Below are positions 13,401 to 23,285 of a DNA stretch of 64,000 nucleotides, in pieces. The first letter of the stretch is position 1; every line of letters begins with the position of its first letter. A program made the position numbers and the translations under genes. The notes under the pieces were generated by a model, which made no database searches, had not been told where the DNA came from, and saw nothing but the letters and a program-made list of their open reading frames with translations. Source of the DNA: Lineus longissimus (Eukaryota > Nemertea > Pilidiophora > Heteronemertea > Lineidae); assembly GCF_910592395.1 (NCBI RefSeq), contig NC_088324.1:8334953-8398952 (forward strand), written 5' to 3'.

Positions 13401-15937
13401 GTATACACGCTTTCTCGAGTATGCCATCCCATCATGCATTGCATTCATACTCGTATTCGAATAAAGAGTACTCACTCTCAGGTACCCCGGGCAGAAATTT
13501 GGGAAATTTACGATTTATAATTTGGTACTTGTTTAAAATCAAAAGTGAATAATCTTTTCTATGACACCTAGTACATGTACTGATAGAAAATTTGAATTTT
13601 ATCCTCATTGAGTAAGTCGAGCATGTGTTGGTTCAAGAATTCGCCTCTTTCCAGATAAGTGCTCCTAGTAGTGGAACTCTTTTTACAAGGAAAAAAAACC
13701 GCTAGATGGAATTAGCAATCGATTGATGTTGCTGAAGTCACATCGGCCATGACATCAAGATCTCTGTCGCTTCTGGTTTATTCTGACATGAAGGCCGACA
13801 GTAGGCAACATCAAAGGCTGACCCCATCTGACGGCTGTTTTTCCCCATGATGGAGCTATGCCACTAGGGGTGCTCATCACAAACGAGGTGAATCGTGCAT
13901 GATAGACGACGATTATAGATGTCATGTTGTTTCACATCGTCATCATTTCAGCTTGTAGGTTAACTGCTTCTGTCTGTCCAGCTAGGTGCAAAACGGTTGT
14001 CCAAATTTTCATACCGGATTCACGTTGTTCATTGAATACTCGTACTGCTGGGTATACTGACGGCCATCGTTTAAGAAATTGTCATTGAACTGGAGGCATT
14101 GGTTGTCTCACTAAACACCGCTACGGTGGAGCTAAAATGTAGGCAAAACCCGTGTAAAGGTGACGTTTTGGGTGATTACTACACCCAACTGGTGGTCGGT
14201 GAGACAACCAGTTCCGACAGTAACGACAGTAAAGTGTCAATATCTGTTCTAAAACACCTCAAACGCAACATTGAGATATGATTTTGACAGCTTCGAATTT
14301 TGCACCAACCCAAACTGTTGGTTGCCTCATCGTAACTGCTGCCACCAAAACAAGGCGTGGTGCATTATACCAGTGTAAACAGCAGTACATTTGAACGCAG
14401 GTGTTTTAGAACTGTTGATATTTAGAGAGTTCCTTAAAAAGTTTTGGGATCACAGTTTTGAGATCAATGGAAAAATTCACACAAACAGCTGATGTATCTA
14501 AAGCAAAATTGGACAACACTTTGCACCCAGCTTCTCCTTCTAGTCGTTTTTTTCTTAGTTTGATGGTTTTTCGTCTGTTTTTCCAGTTATTCTATCGGTG
14601 GTGTAGGGAAAATACGTGCGGCATCCGGTGTAGGCAACAATTTCTCAATCCATCCGCCATCGTCGAATAGCCCCGACCTTTCCACGATATCGCGGAAGGC
14701 TAAGGTTCTCTATGACTATGGCGCCCTCGACGATACAGAGCTCTCCCTAACCGCAGACGAGGTACTCAACATCTTTTACAGCTAATATTCAGAACGGTTT
14801 CCATGTCTGGCACACTTTATGGTGACGCTGGGAATCAATCTATTTTTGATAAAACTTTCTTATCAAATTCACAGTTTGAATATATGACGTTTATACTCTT
14901 TGAAAATGCTTGATTTTTGCATAATTGTCTCTAATCCGGCCCTCATTCAAATTCTTGAGCGCTCTTAGTACACTTAAGACGTATCGATGCAGAAAAGCGG
15001 GGATCCCTTTCGGATGATTAGTGCCAAAATATGCCAGGATGGCGCTATTGTGTAGTACAGTGTTCATGTGTAGATGAAGCTACAGTTATATCTGTGCCAG
15101 TTTATACGAAATGTCCACCTAAAAGCAAGACTAGTGTTACATAATTCTTGCTTACAGCTGGCATGATGACATTTGCTATTTAGGAGCAATGTAGTCATCT
15201 CAGGAAGCTCTCTTTTATTTCAAGTTTCAAGCTTTCGTTGTCATGTAACGACTCTCATCTCAATGTTTTGTTTTTTTTCTGAGAAAGTCCAGTTTATTAA
15301 TTAGTTGTTTACAGTTATCATCATTTTCATATTTGTACGAATAGTATGTTTTTAAGACCCTTTAATGGGGTTGGCTGTTCGTTATGACTGGTGGTCCAGG
15401 AAAATAGAAATGCAGTTAAACAAAATGCCCTAGTGCAGTTACAATAAATATGAATTCGCTGAAACATTTCTCTGCTTTGTTTTCTTCTGTTAAACTTTTG
15501 GCTGACTTCTTCGCTGTTGCTTTGATGCTCTAGCTTGGGCTCATCACATTCAGCTGTTGGGCCTGGCATACAGTCCTTGTCATAAGTAACATACCCTCTG
15601 CTTCTTATGTAAGCTACGCACATCCTACACTGACGCTGCATTCGCTGTAGGCTGCTTACGCACTGACTGCTTGTGTCACTGGCACCTACAATGGCCCGTG
15701 CAAACAAGTACTTTTGTCACATGCAATAATTGTCACTGTGATATAAATTGCCTGTCTGCATGAGCTTCACCAAACTGAAACTTGGCAAAGTTTCCAATTA
15801 ACAGTTGATGACACGTTCCTTTTCTCTTCTTTCAGATAATTCAAGTTTACGTGATGAAAAATGACAATGACTGGATGATCGGAGAACGGTTTGGTCAGCG
15901 AGGGAAGGTCCCTGTCACGTATCTGGAACTAATCTGA
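4351..15937 (+). CDS. SH3GLB: Endophilin-B (SH3GLB/Bif-1 family), 3' seven exons, 5' partial
   Basis: Visible exons are 4351-4484, 4829-4921, 9003-9020, 10121-10210, 10869-10969, 14587-14761 and 15836-15937 (stop TGA). All have AG acceptors and GT donors. The frame is continuous for about 236 residues. Exons 1-5 encode the second half of the BAR domain: SNFLQPLKNFLESDMKTLG, KRLDLDASKNRLKKAK, VEFDRQAEVTKLLLEGIS and YYAQCQQYMADLQKQLG. A short Ser/Gly-rich linker leads to a C-terminal SH3 domain (KVLYDYGA, then DDTELSLTADE, NDWMIGER and GKVPVTYLELI, the last residues). Family knowledge: endophilin-B proteins bind and curve membranes and act in mitochondrial morphology, autophagy and endosomal traffic. 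About 110 N-terminal residues (amphipathic helix and first BAR helices) must lie 5' of the window. Whether this is the single ancestral endophilin-B or one paralogue cannot be told. Confidence 0.93.
4829..4921 (+). CDS. SH3GLB: Endophilin-B exon (BAR helix 2 end)
   Basis: The acceptor is gattacag and the donor gtgggt. In phase 0 it encodes KERKILETKRLDLDASKNR, then LKKAKSSQSKDQ. The KRLDLDA..RLKKAK motif is diagnostic of endophilin-B. Confidence 0.93.
5715..5930. mobile_element. Nested inverted-repeat (foldback) element
   Basis: The outer pair is GAAATTGATACC and GGTATCAATTCC. The inner pair is TGTTGCCTCATC near 5767 and GGCGAGACAACCA ending near 5858. The inner part is shared with 14098-14212, including the sequences aaacaccgct and ggtggagcta. 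This is probably a non-autonomous DNA transposon. Confidence 0.45.
6903..7380. repeat. Two-tier minisatellite: about 53-bp units, then 27-bp units
   Basis: From 6903 to about 7105 the motif caacaggttcatatcaagag recurs about every 53 bp, separated by spacers of the kind taaataaaggactaaagtcg. From about 7105 to 7370 the spacer is lost. A 27-bp unit, acaggtcatatcaagagtaa plus tgatacg, then repeats about ten times with very few differences. The short array looks like a collapsed derivative of the longer unit. The open frames on both strands here arise only because 27 is divisible by three. Confidence 0.9.
8117..8360. mobile_element. MITE with about 40-bp terminal inverted repeats
   Basis: The left end is CAGCAGTCAATAAGAGGGAG, then TACCAATCTGGCCTAT. 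The reverse complement of the right end is CAGCAGTTTATTAGAGAAAG, then TACCCATCTGGCCTAT. TAATG flanks both sides within 1-2 bp and may be the target duplication. A half copy of the family (ggatgtattgggtgata, cataaactgct) lies at 61983-62060. It has no coding capacity. Confidence 0.75.
9003..9020 (+). CDS. SH3GLB: Endophilin-B 18-nt microexon (EAEIAK)
   Basis: Eighteen bases between an AG acceptor (ctacaaag) and a strong gtaagt donor encode EAEIAK in phase 0. Joined to the next exon this gives EIAKAEKDLHACQVEFDRQ, which aligns well with the family pattern of an acidic residue plus K-A-E before the EFDRQ motif. Skipping it keeps the frame, so it may be an alternative cassette. In vertebrate endophilin-B genes this is where isoform-specific inserts occur. 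Confidence 0.6.
10121..10210 (+). CDS. SH3GLB: Endophilin-B exon (BAR helix 3 start)
   Basis: The acceptor is tattttccag and the donor gtgagt; it is phase 0, 30 codons. It encodes AEKDLHACQVEFDRQAEV, then TKLLLEGISGAH, a highly conserved endophilin-B stretch. Confidence 0.95.
10408..10845. repeat. 22-bp minisatellite in an endophilin-B intron
   Basis: The unit ggccatcatagattctacca (plus tg) repeats about twenty times. Variation is concentrated at two positions, RTC and ACCRT (ATGG, GTGG or TTGG). The array stops about 20 bp before the acceptor of the exon at 10869. Confidence 0.95.
10869..10969 (+). CDS. SH3GLB: Endophilin-B exon (BAR helix 3 end)
   Basis: The acceptor is cgttctattctag and the donor gtaaga. 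It encodes AHHLKCLNEFIDAQMNYYAQ, then CQQYMADLQKQLG, and ends in phase 2. This closes the BAR domain. A 22-bp minisatellite ends about 20 bp before its start. Confidence 0.95.
10970..14586 (+). other. Endophilin-B intron before the linker/SH3 exon
   Basis: No exon compatible with the flanking phase 2 boundary was found. Position 14098-14212 holds a short inverted-repeat element. Around 13205-13250, ggcgatgaagaaaggtttga followed by aacgtt resembles the degenerate hammerhead-like tail found near Penelope-like elements, without a complete catalytic core. The 169-codon frame at 12510-13019 has no recognisable domain. Confidence 0.6.
14098..14212. mobile_element. Short TIR element, 14-bp ends
   Basis: The left end ATTGGTTGTCTCAC is the reverse complement, with one mismatch, of the right end GTGAGACAACCAGT. 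Inside, CACCGCTACGGTGG is itself a small palindrome. The sequence is related to 5767-5858. A further inverted pair (TTCTAAAACACCT near 14248 and AGGTGTTTTAGAA near 14399) suggests this is the core of a larger nested element reaching about 14420. Confidence 0.55.
14587..14761 (+). CDS. SH3GLB: Endophilin-B exon (linker and first half of SH3)
   Basis: The acceptor is gtttttccag and the donor gtactc. It encodes a linker rich in Ser, Gly and Pro (SYSIGGVGKIRAASGVG, then HPPSSNSPDLST) and then the SH3 start KAKVLYDYGALDDTELSLTA. The linker is shorter than in vertebrate homologues. Confidence 0.92.
15340..15440. mobile_element. Fragment of the TTAAAGGGGTACGCC MITE family
   Basis: The sequence gttcgttatgactggtggtc, then caggaaaatagaaatgcagt, then ccctagtgcagtta matches the left part of both half-units at 61284-61736. 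It is an isolated, truncated copy in the last endophilin-B intron. Confidence 0.6.
15836..15937 (+). CDS. SH3GLB: Endophilin-B terminal exon (second half of SH3)
   Basis: The acceptor is ttctcttctttcag. It encodes IIQVYVMKNDNDWMIGER, then GQRGKVPVTYLELI and a stop. The W, G and P..Y positions of an SH3 ligand groove are present. No canonical AATAAA was found close to the stop. Confidence 0.95.
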   Translation: MIQVYVMKNDNDWMIGERFGQRGKVPVTYLELI

Positions 15938-17796
15938 TCATATAAATACGCTATTATCGGGACATCGGGATATTATTATTATTTTACGCATTCATCTCTA
16001 CGTGTCATTTCTTTTGACAGTAAAGTATATCTTGGGCGATTGCTAGAATAGGTTAGGATATCGTGTTGGATTTGAATTTTCTGATATGAATTGATTTTGT
16101 TCTATTACCAGTTTGGCCTACTCTAGCGTTTGTCCGAAATGTACCATAGCATGTTTTTAATCTGCGTTCAAGAGACGTTCTGTGGCTCTATCGTCGAGAA
16201 TGTAATGTGCACGTTCAACATATTGTTTACATGAAAAATATTGTTTGCATAAAAAATATATAAGCTGGCTGAATAATTCATAGAGAGGTTTGGCGTCGTT
16301 TGTATCTCCCATTCTGACATCAACTTTGAGAGTGAATTATAGTCCTCTACAACTTTGATTCTGAACTGACATACCTGTTCATGTTGATAAACTATGTGCA
16401 TCTATGCAAGGATATTTTTAATTTGGGACCAGATTTGTGCAAATGGCGGAAATAATTAAGTCTAAGTCGTGGTGATGATCTCTGACTTGGCTAACGACTT
16501 CTATATATCCGTCTTTTGCAAAGGTCCAATTTGGAATTGGAAATATGATTGTCAAGATGCAAGTGGAGTATCAATGTGAAGATATTCGTGATTTGAACTA
16601 AATCTAATATATCACTAGATAACTGCAATTCAACCTCGGAAATGAAGTCCGAGTGGGAGTCGGACGGATGCCAACCTCTCTATTCTCTTGCCCTATCTCT
16701 CGCCTTATAAATTTTTGTTTATATTCGTTATCAATTATTGAGAGTGAACCTCGTATCCGGGAAGGTTAGTCATCCTCGTATACAGGGAGCCTGTGATGCA
16801 CATGTGACTGGTTTAGTTGGACGTCTTTTCAACAACTTGTATAAAAGTTAACGATTTATTGCAAAATGTTTATTATTATTATGGAATCTTATCGACTGAA
16901 GAAAGTTGTGTTCGTTACATGGTTAATTGCTAGTATATTGAGTGACCTGTCTTTCAAATTTCAGAGATTTTGAGCCAACGGTAACTCTTATGATAAAAAA
17001 ATTCCAAAATTTTTCTGATGCATTTTTAGTGAAATTGTGAACTTTGAAGCTATTTTTCTCAAAATGGTAAAGATGGATATAAATCTTGTTTTGGATTGAA
17101 ACTCTTTGTGTGCTGTATGAACTGGGAGGAAGATGGTTAAATACCAATTAGGAGGTGGAATGGGAATTGACGGAATATATTGAGGTTTTCTTGTGATAGT
17201 TACAGAATGCGATAGGAAGGCTGTATAATGTAGTTTTATAGTCTGATGTATCTTTTGGGAGGCTGGATTCAATTTGCTATGTACTTAATACTTAACCCTG
17301 TAGCTGAAGTGGTCATGGATTATTTGATTGATTTCATCCCCTTGGTCGACTTGTACATTCCCTTCAAATATCACATCACAATCCAACACGACTATAACAG
17401 CAATAACTGCAGAGACGGACGTGAAACTTGAACGCCTTGTCTGCATGGCGAAAGGAGCAAGTTTATAATCCACGCTCGTCATGATTTACCGACCTTGTTT
17501 GATTTTAAGTTATGCAATGATGCTATATACAGAATAATTCTGCTGATCTGTTAACTTCTTATTGGCTCTACCTCATTTTCCGTACTCGATGGTTGTGTAA
17601 AAAGTATAAAGAATCCTGACCAAATCTTTGTAACCTTCCTTTTCCACTTCTTGAAAAATATATATTGGATTGGAACTGAACAAGAAGAAGAGAAAGCACC
17701 CTGATTATGACCGTACCAATATTTTGAACATCATTGGATACCAACTTTGATAAATGACAAAAGAACAACTTTGGCATGTGACATCGTTGATTTACT
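15938..17796. other. 3' flank of endophilin-B, nothing recognised
   Basis: This stretch holds the unmarked 3' UTR and intergenic sequence. It is AT-rich, with no clear polyadenylation signal close to the stop, no repeat array and no recognisable frame. The minus-strand open frames at 16923-17272 overlap each other and have no family resemblance. Confidence 0.5.
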
Positions 17797-18450
17797 GCAG
17801 GTTCACCTTAAAAGGGAACTGAAACCGCCAAGCCAGTTCGTATGACCTCGTTTTCATTTCCCGCGTATCGGGTGATCAGAACGAGGCATGAATGAAACAT
17901 GGCGCCTAGCTGTCAATCATTGAGTGACGTCACTACTATGGAATTTACTACGAAAACTCATGAATGAAAGATCGCATGACTCACGTGATTCTCACATGAT
18001 TCTCAATAGTAACAAATTGAACTGCGCATGCTCGGGCACTGGGGGCGGAGCTACAAATCTGAACTCGAATAGGAAGTTGGAAGTTTGACTTTGTCGTGCG
18101 GTGAAAGTCGAAAAGTTGAATAAATCGCTCGGCGGTTCCAGTTCCCTTTAAAGTGAATTTCGTAGGATCAATACCAAGGCCATTGTGGGTAAAACTGGCT
18201 TGTTTGCAGAGCACTGTAGATTTGCCAATGAAGATAGTGATTCAGTGTCCTTGTTGTTCCTGTTTCAAGGTGTTTTCAGCATGGTTTGTCCTTTGCAGGT
18301 TCACCTTAAAGTGAATTTCGTAGGATCAATACCAAGACCATTGTGGGTAAAACTGGCTCGTTTGCAGAGCACTGTAGATTTGCCAATGAAGATAGTGATT
18401 CGGTGTCCTTGTTGTCCCTGTTTCAAGGTGTTTTCAGCATGGTTTGTCCT
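17797..18450. repeat. Tandem duplication of about 155 bp, first copy interrupted by a MITE
   Basis: The segment from gcaggttcaccttaaagtga to ttcagcatggtttgtcctt occurs twice. The second copy (about 18296-18450) is intact. The first copy (17797-18294) is split after ggttcaccttaaa by the element at 17813-18147. Outside that insertion the two copies differ at only a handful of positions. Confidence 0.9.
17813..18147. mobile_element. 335-bp MITE with TTAAA target-site duplication
   Basis: The termini are AGGGAACTGAAACCGCCAAGC on the left and, reverse complemented, AGGGAACTGGAACCGCCGAG on the right: about 21 bp with two mismatches. TTAAA flanks both sides. The neighbouring tandem copy shows the unoccupied site ggttcacc-TTAAA-gtgaa, so boundaries and insertion are directly demonstrated. 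No coding capacity. A TTAA-containing target suggests a piggyBac-like or related mobiliser, but this is inference. Confidence 0.9.
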
Positions 18451-20320
18451 TATTTAAATTGGCTTAAAATTGCTAACGCTATATTTTTGTGCCATATTGT
18501 ATGACTCCCTTTTTGTAAGAGCCCCAGATTTAAACACCTTTGACAAAAATTTGCTGCTTTTGTATCCCTGTATGTAGACTACCCATTTGTGATTTTTTTG
18601 GGGGTGGGGGGCAATTACCACTCTGTCCAGACGAATTGCCTAGAAACTCGTTGCAACAGTTATCGCATGCATGGTACCTTGTTAAAGTATCCCAGTTTGT
18701 AAACTCCCTTGCAAAGACGTATCTAAGATGCACTGTGTTTTGAGCAACAAGGCACATCAATTATGACCAGAGCTGTAATCTGTATTATTTTGTAAAGAAC
18801 ATTACACCTTGTAGAATAAATCCTTATCCAAATGATCACATTGATACTTGTTCAAACAATGTTTAAATCATTGATATTCCGATATGAAATCCTCCAAGTT
18901 GGGTATTTTGGCCCCGGATTAATTTTCAAGTTGGATCTTTGGTCCGTAATTGGTATCTGGAGGGTTTGATACCGGCGTCTCCATGTCTGTATCTTTTATT
19001 TGTAATGACATTTATTCATGCTCAATATCTAAGTATAATATAGCAAGCGATTTTTAGACAAATGCTGAGGCTAAAACTCATTATTATGAGAACGTTTTGT
19101 GTCTGTTTCTTTAGTGTATTATACTGCACCATCCGTACCCATCAAGCAAGGATCCCCATTTTGGGGGGGGGGGTGTCGCCAATTCAAGGACTTGTCGCAA
19201 ATTTGGCTGACAACACCCTGTGTGGAGGTTAACAAGAAGGGTTAAATGCCTTGCTCAAGGACACAAGAAGAAACAGTGGTGGTCCTTTCAAGAGTCGAAC
19301 CCACAACCTCCTGATTATGAGTCCAGCGCTCTAACCACTTTGACATTGATCTCCGTTTTGGCACACAAAGAAATAGGAAGTCTACCATCACATCAGCAGA
19401 TTGTCCTGTCTCAATGAACAAGTTCAAAATTTAATGGTACAATCTGTGCAGTGGTCTGCCAAGGGTTAATGAGTCTGTCTAGGCTTCATATCAATTCAGC
19501 CCTTGAAAAATAGGAAAGGTGTTATCCTGGTGAAGTTTGGTCCTTTTAAATATCAACATTAATTTAGATTGTAGACAAAGGTACAAAAGTGTTCCATCTT
19601 AAAGTGAATTTATCACAGTGTTCAAATAATCCACGAAAGCGCATTTTTGCTGGCTGTACCAAACTACTTCTTGTTGCTTCAGTAACGGGCCTAGCTGAGC
19701 GCAATGACCAGTGTTGTAATGAAAAGAGAAGCAAATCATCTTGACCTAATTGCTGAGTTGCATTGAAAGAGATTCTGCGGTGTTTAATTATAATTTACAT
19801 TTTGTCTTTTTTGGACAAAGTCAAAACCAGAAAGCTGGGATAAGTTCACTTTAAACAGAAAGATGGTCAAAACTGATAGACATGTAATAGATCCAGATCA
19901 GTTGGGGCTTGCAATATTTCATACATATTCTTATGAAAGCTAAAAAGTGTATTATTGCCGTGTATTAAATGAAATAAAATTATTTTGTTTCAAGTTAATT
20001 ATCAAGTTCTTCACCATTTTTCAATCTTTTTTTTTTGTCATGCTGGAGGAAGATCACCTCAGAAGTTATCGAAGGCCTTTTCACATTCAGGGAAAAGCCG
20101 GAGTACAAGGAGAGAAAACCCATCTGCCCCAATTAGGGGAATGCCTCGCACTGTCGGGGATTGAACCCGGGTTGAAGAGATGGTAGGTATAGTTCTGGAT
20201 GCCTTGTAGCCTCGGCAAGGGGTTTCAAAAGTGCCAGTATGTCAATACAAGTACTTGGTTTCCGCCTGTCTCTAGATGTCGTCACATCCAATTCTCAACC
20301 TGGCACTGTCGCATACAGAA
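18451..20320. other. Intergenic, SINE remnants
   Basis: No gene was recognised. The stretch contains the SINE at 19212-19360. At about 20040-20190 a segment (gccggagtacaaggagagaa, then attgaacccgggttgaag) resembles the antisense of a decayed tRNA-derived SINE with its B box. Confidence 0.5.
19212..19360 (-). mobile_element. tRNA-Met-like SINE, minus strand
   Basis: On the minus strand: gtggttagagcgctggactc, ataatcaggaggttgtgg, then gttcgactc give a D-arm, CAT anticodon loop and B box. A body follows containing tgtccttgagcaaggcattt and aaccc, a tail type common in marine animal SINEs. It is related to 4150-4335. Confidence 0.8.
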
Positions 20321-20324
20321 ACTT

Positions 20325-22310
20325 GGTGCCAAGGACATTGTCACATCCATGCCTGGAGCTGATGCACATACAGACACTCAACTTAAGAACACTGTCTCAT
20401 CCAAAGCTGAAACACACTCAACTTAAGAACACTGTCTCATCCAAGGCTCAAACACACTCAACTTAAGAACACTGTCTCATCCAAGGCTCAAACACACTCA
20501 ACGAACACTGTCTCATTCAAGTCTCAAACACACTCAACTTAAGAACACTGTCTCATCCAAGGCTGAAACACACTCAACTTAAGAACACTGTCTCATCCAA
20601 GGCTCAAACACACTCAACTTAAGAACACTGTCTCATCCAAGGCTCAATCACACTCAACTTAAGAACACTGTCTCATCCAAGGCTCAAACACACTCAACTT
20701 AAGAACACTGTTCCATCCAAGGCTCAAACACACTCAACTTTAGGACACTGTCTCATCCAAGGCTCAAACACACTCAACTTAAGAACACTGTCTCATCCAA
20801 GGCTCAAACACACTCAACTTTAGGACACTGTCTCATCCAAGGCTCAAACACGCTCAACTTTAGGACACTGTCACATCCATGTCTCGAGCTGATACACCTG
20901 CAGACACGCAACTGTCACATCTAAGTGTCAAGTTGGTGCATCTGCAGACAGTCAACTCCAGGACACTGTCACATCCATTTCTTGAGCTGAAGCACCTGCA
21001 GACACTCAACTTTTGGAAACTTGGCGCCAAGGACATTGTCACATCCATGTCTGGAGCTGATGCACATACAGACACTCAACTTGAGAACACTGTCTCATCC
21101 AAGGCTCAAACACACTCAACTTTAGGACACTGTCTCATCCAAGGCTCAAACACACTCAACTTAAGAACATTGTCTCATCCAAGGCTCAAACACACTCAAC
21201 TTTAGGACACTGTCTCATCCAAGGCTCAAACACACTCAACTTAAGAACACTGTCTCATCCAAGGCTCAAACACACTCAACTTAAGAACATTGTCTCATCC
21301 ATGTCTGGAGCTGATGCACCTGCAGACACTCAACTTAAGAACACTGTCTCATCCAAGGCTCAAACACACTCAACTTAAGAACACTGTCTCATCCAAGGCT
21401 CAATCACACTCAACTTAAGAACACTGTCTCATCCAAGGCTCAAACACACTCAACTTTAGGACACTGTCACATCCATGTCTGGAGCTGATGCACCTGCAGA
21501 CACTCAACTTAAGAACACTGTCTCATCCAAGGCTCAAACACACTCAACTTAAGAACACTGTCTCATCCAAGGCTCAATCACACTCAACTTAAGAACACTG
21601 TCTCATCCAAGGCTCAAACACACTCAACTTAAGAACACTGTCTCATCCAAGGCTCAAACACACTCAACTTTAGGACACTGTCACATCCATGTCTGAAGCT
21701 GATGCACCTGCAGACACTCAACTTAAGAACACTGTCTCATCCAAGGCTCAAACACACTCAACTTAAAAACACTGTCTCATCCAAGGCTCAAACACACTCA
21801 ACTTAAGAACACTGTCTCATCCAAGGCTCAATCACACTCAACTTAAGAACATTGTCTCATCCAAGGCTCAAACACACTCAACTTAAGAACACTGTCTCAT
21901 CCAAGGCTCAATCACACTCAACTTAAGGACACTGTCTCATCCAAGGCTCAAACACACTCAACTTAAGGACACTGTCTCATCCAAGGCTCAAACACACTCA
22001 ACTTTAGGACACTGTCTCATCCAAGGCTCAAACACACGCAACTTTAGGACACTGTCTCATTCAAGGCTCAAACACACTCAACTTTAGGACACTGTCACAT
22101 CCATGTCTCGAGCTGATACACCTGCAGACACGCAACTGTCACATCTAAGTGTCAAGTTGGTGCATCTGCAGACAGTCAACTCCAGGACACTGTCACATCC
22201 ATTTCTTGAGCTGAAGCACCTGCAGACACTCAACTTTAGGACACTGTCACATCCACGTCTGGAGCTGGTACACATGCAGACACTTAAGTTCTGTGTCTCA
22301 TCCAAGTGTT
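20325..22310. repeat. 40-bp minisatellite with interspersed 49-bp variants and a duplicated block
   Basis: The basic unit is aacttaagaacactgtctca plus tccaaggctcaaacacactc, repeated about 40 times. Variants carry tttaggacactgtcac or aatcacactc. Longer units (catccatgtctggagctgat, gcacctgcagacactcaac) are interspersed at intervals. A block of about 190 bp at 20820-21010 recurs almost unchanged at 22065-22250, showing higher-order duplication. Confidence 0.95.
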
Positions 22311-23285
22311 AATACAATTAAATAATAATTTTGCGTCTCCCCAACGGAACTCCAAGAACTCCTGTCCTCCACTTCATAGCACAACCGAGGAACACCCGTC
22401 TTTCAATGATTCGGGAGACGAATTTCAGTTCTGGCCATCTTTGGGTTACTGGTAGTCGTGTCCCGACAACTGGATACCATGGATTGTCCTCAGTGCCTTT
22501 GCGCCTTGGCAACAGCGGCGTGGAACGCTCTAAACGAGAATGTGGGGATGAGCCTGTGAACCTAAAACGTGAGGCCGATGTGAGCTTGCAAAACATAACT
22601 ATTTTTGTTCTCTTGAAAGGCTCGACAACTGCTCGAAATAGACAACATGTCGCCAATGCCATTTGGCCTTCCGAACAGAGACAGAAAATGCGGGCGAGAG
22701 ATTTCAAAAAGCATTGTTCAAGTTGTTGACCAGTTTGCTCCTTCTGATGTTCGTTTCAAACTTTAATCGGATTATGTCATAGTTGATGGTCACATGGTAT
22801 GACGTCAGGTCTTGTGCCAACGCGGCAGACATTTCCAACACGAGGATAGAGACTCCATGTTGATTTTTTCCAAATTTCTCCATTATTCTCGCAATTTCTC
22901 TGGTAAGTCTTCTTTGAAAATATCTTGTTTTGCCTGTTTTGAATGGCGAAGTATCCCCAACATCTTTTCGCTCCAACAAAAGTGCAGAAAGCGACTTCCA
23001 CCCATTTTGCGGTAGAATTGCATGTTTCGCAAATGCCATGTCATGATGTGCGTTTTTTGCTGAGCGAGGTTTTGACAAATATTTATCTGCGTCAACTTCG
23101 AAATGGCCGGCCTTATTATCGGAGCGAAAGTTTCGTGCCTTGTACTAGTTTCTGGTCACCTATTTTTCCAAACACCAAAAACAAGCTTTGAAAAAAAATA
23201 CTGCAAACTCGTCTATAGGTCGTCCTGAAATTCATGAAAGAAGTACCATCCGACCTCGTGTTTACTGCCTATTGACATATGCATT
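22311..23285. other. Unique sequence with overlapping open frames, unidentified
   Basis: The stretch between two repeat arrays has frames open on both strands: 22331-22729 plus (132 codons), 22318-22707 minus (129 codons) and 22704-23078 minus (124 codons). None shows a domain I recognise, and overlap on both strands argues that at most one is real. A good plus-strand donor (ctctg|gtaagt) lies at about 22900. It may be a non-coding transcript, a decayed gene or a transposon interior. Confidence 0.35.
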
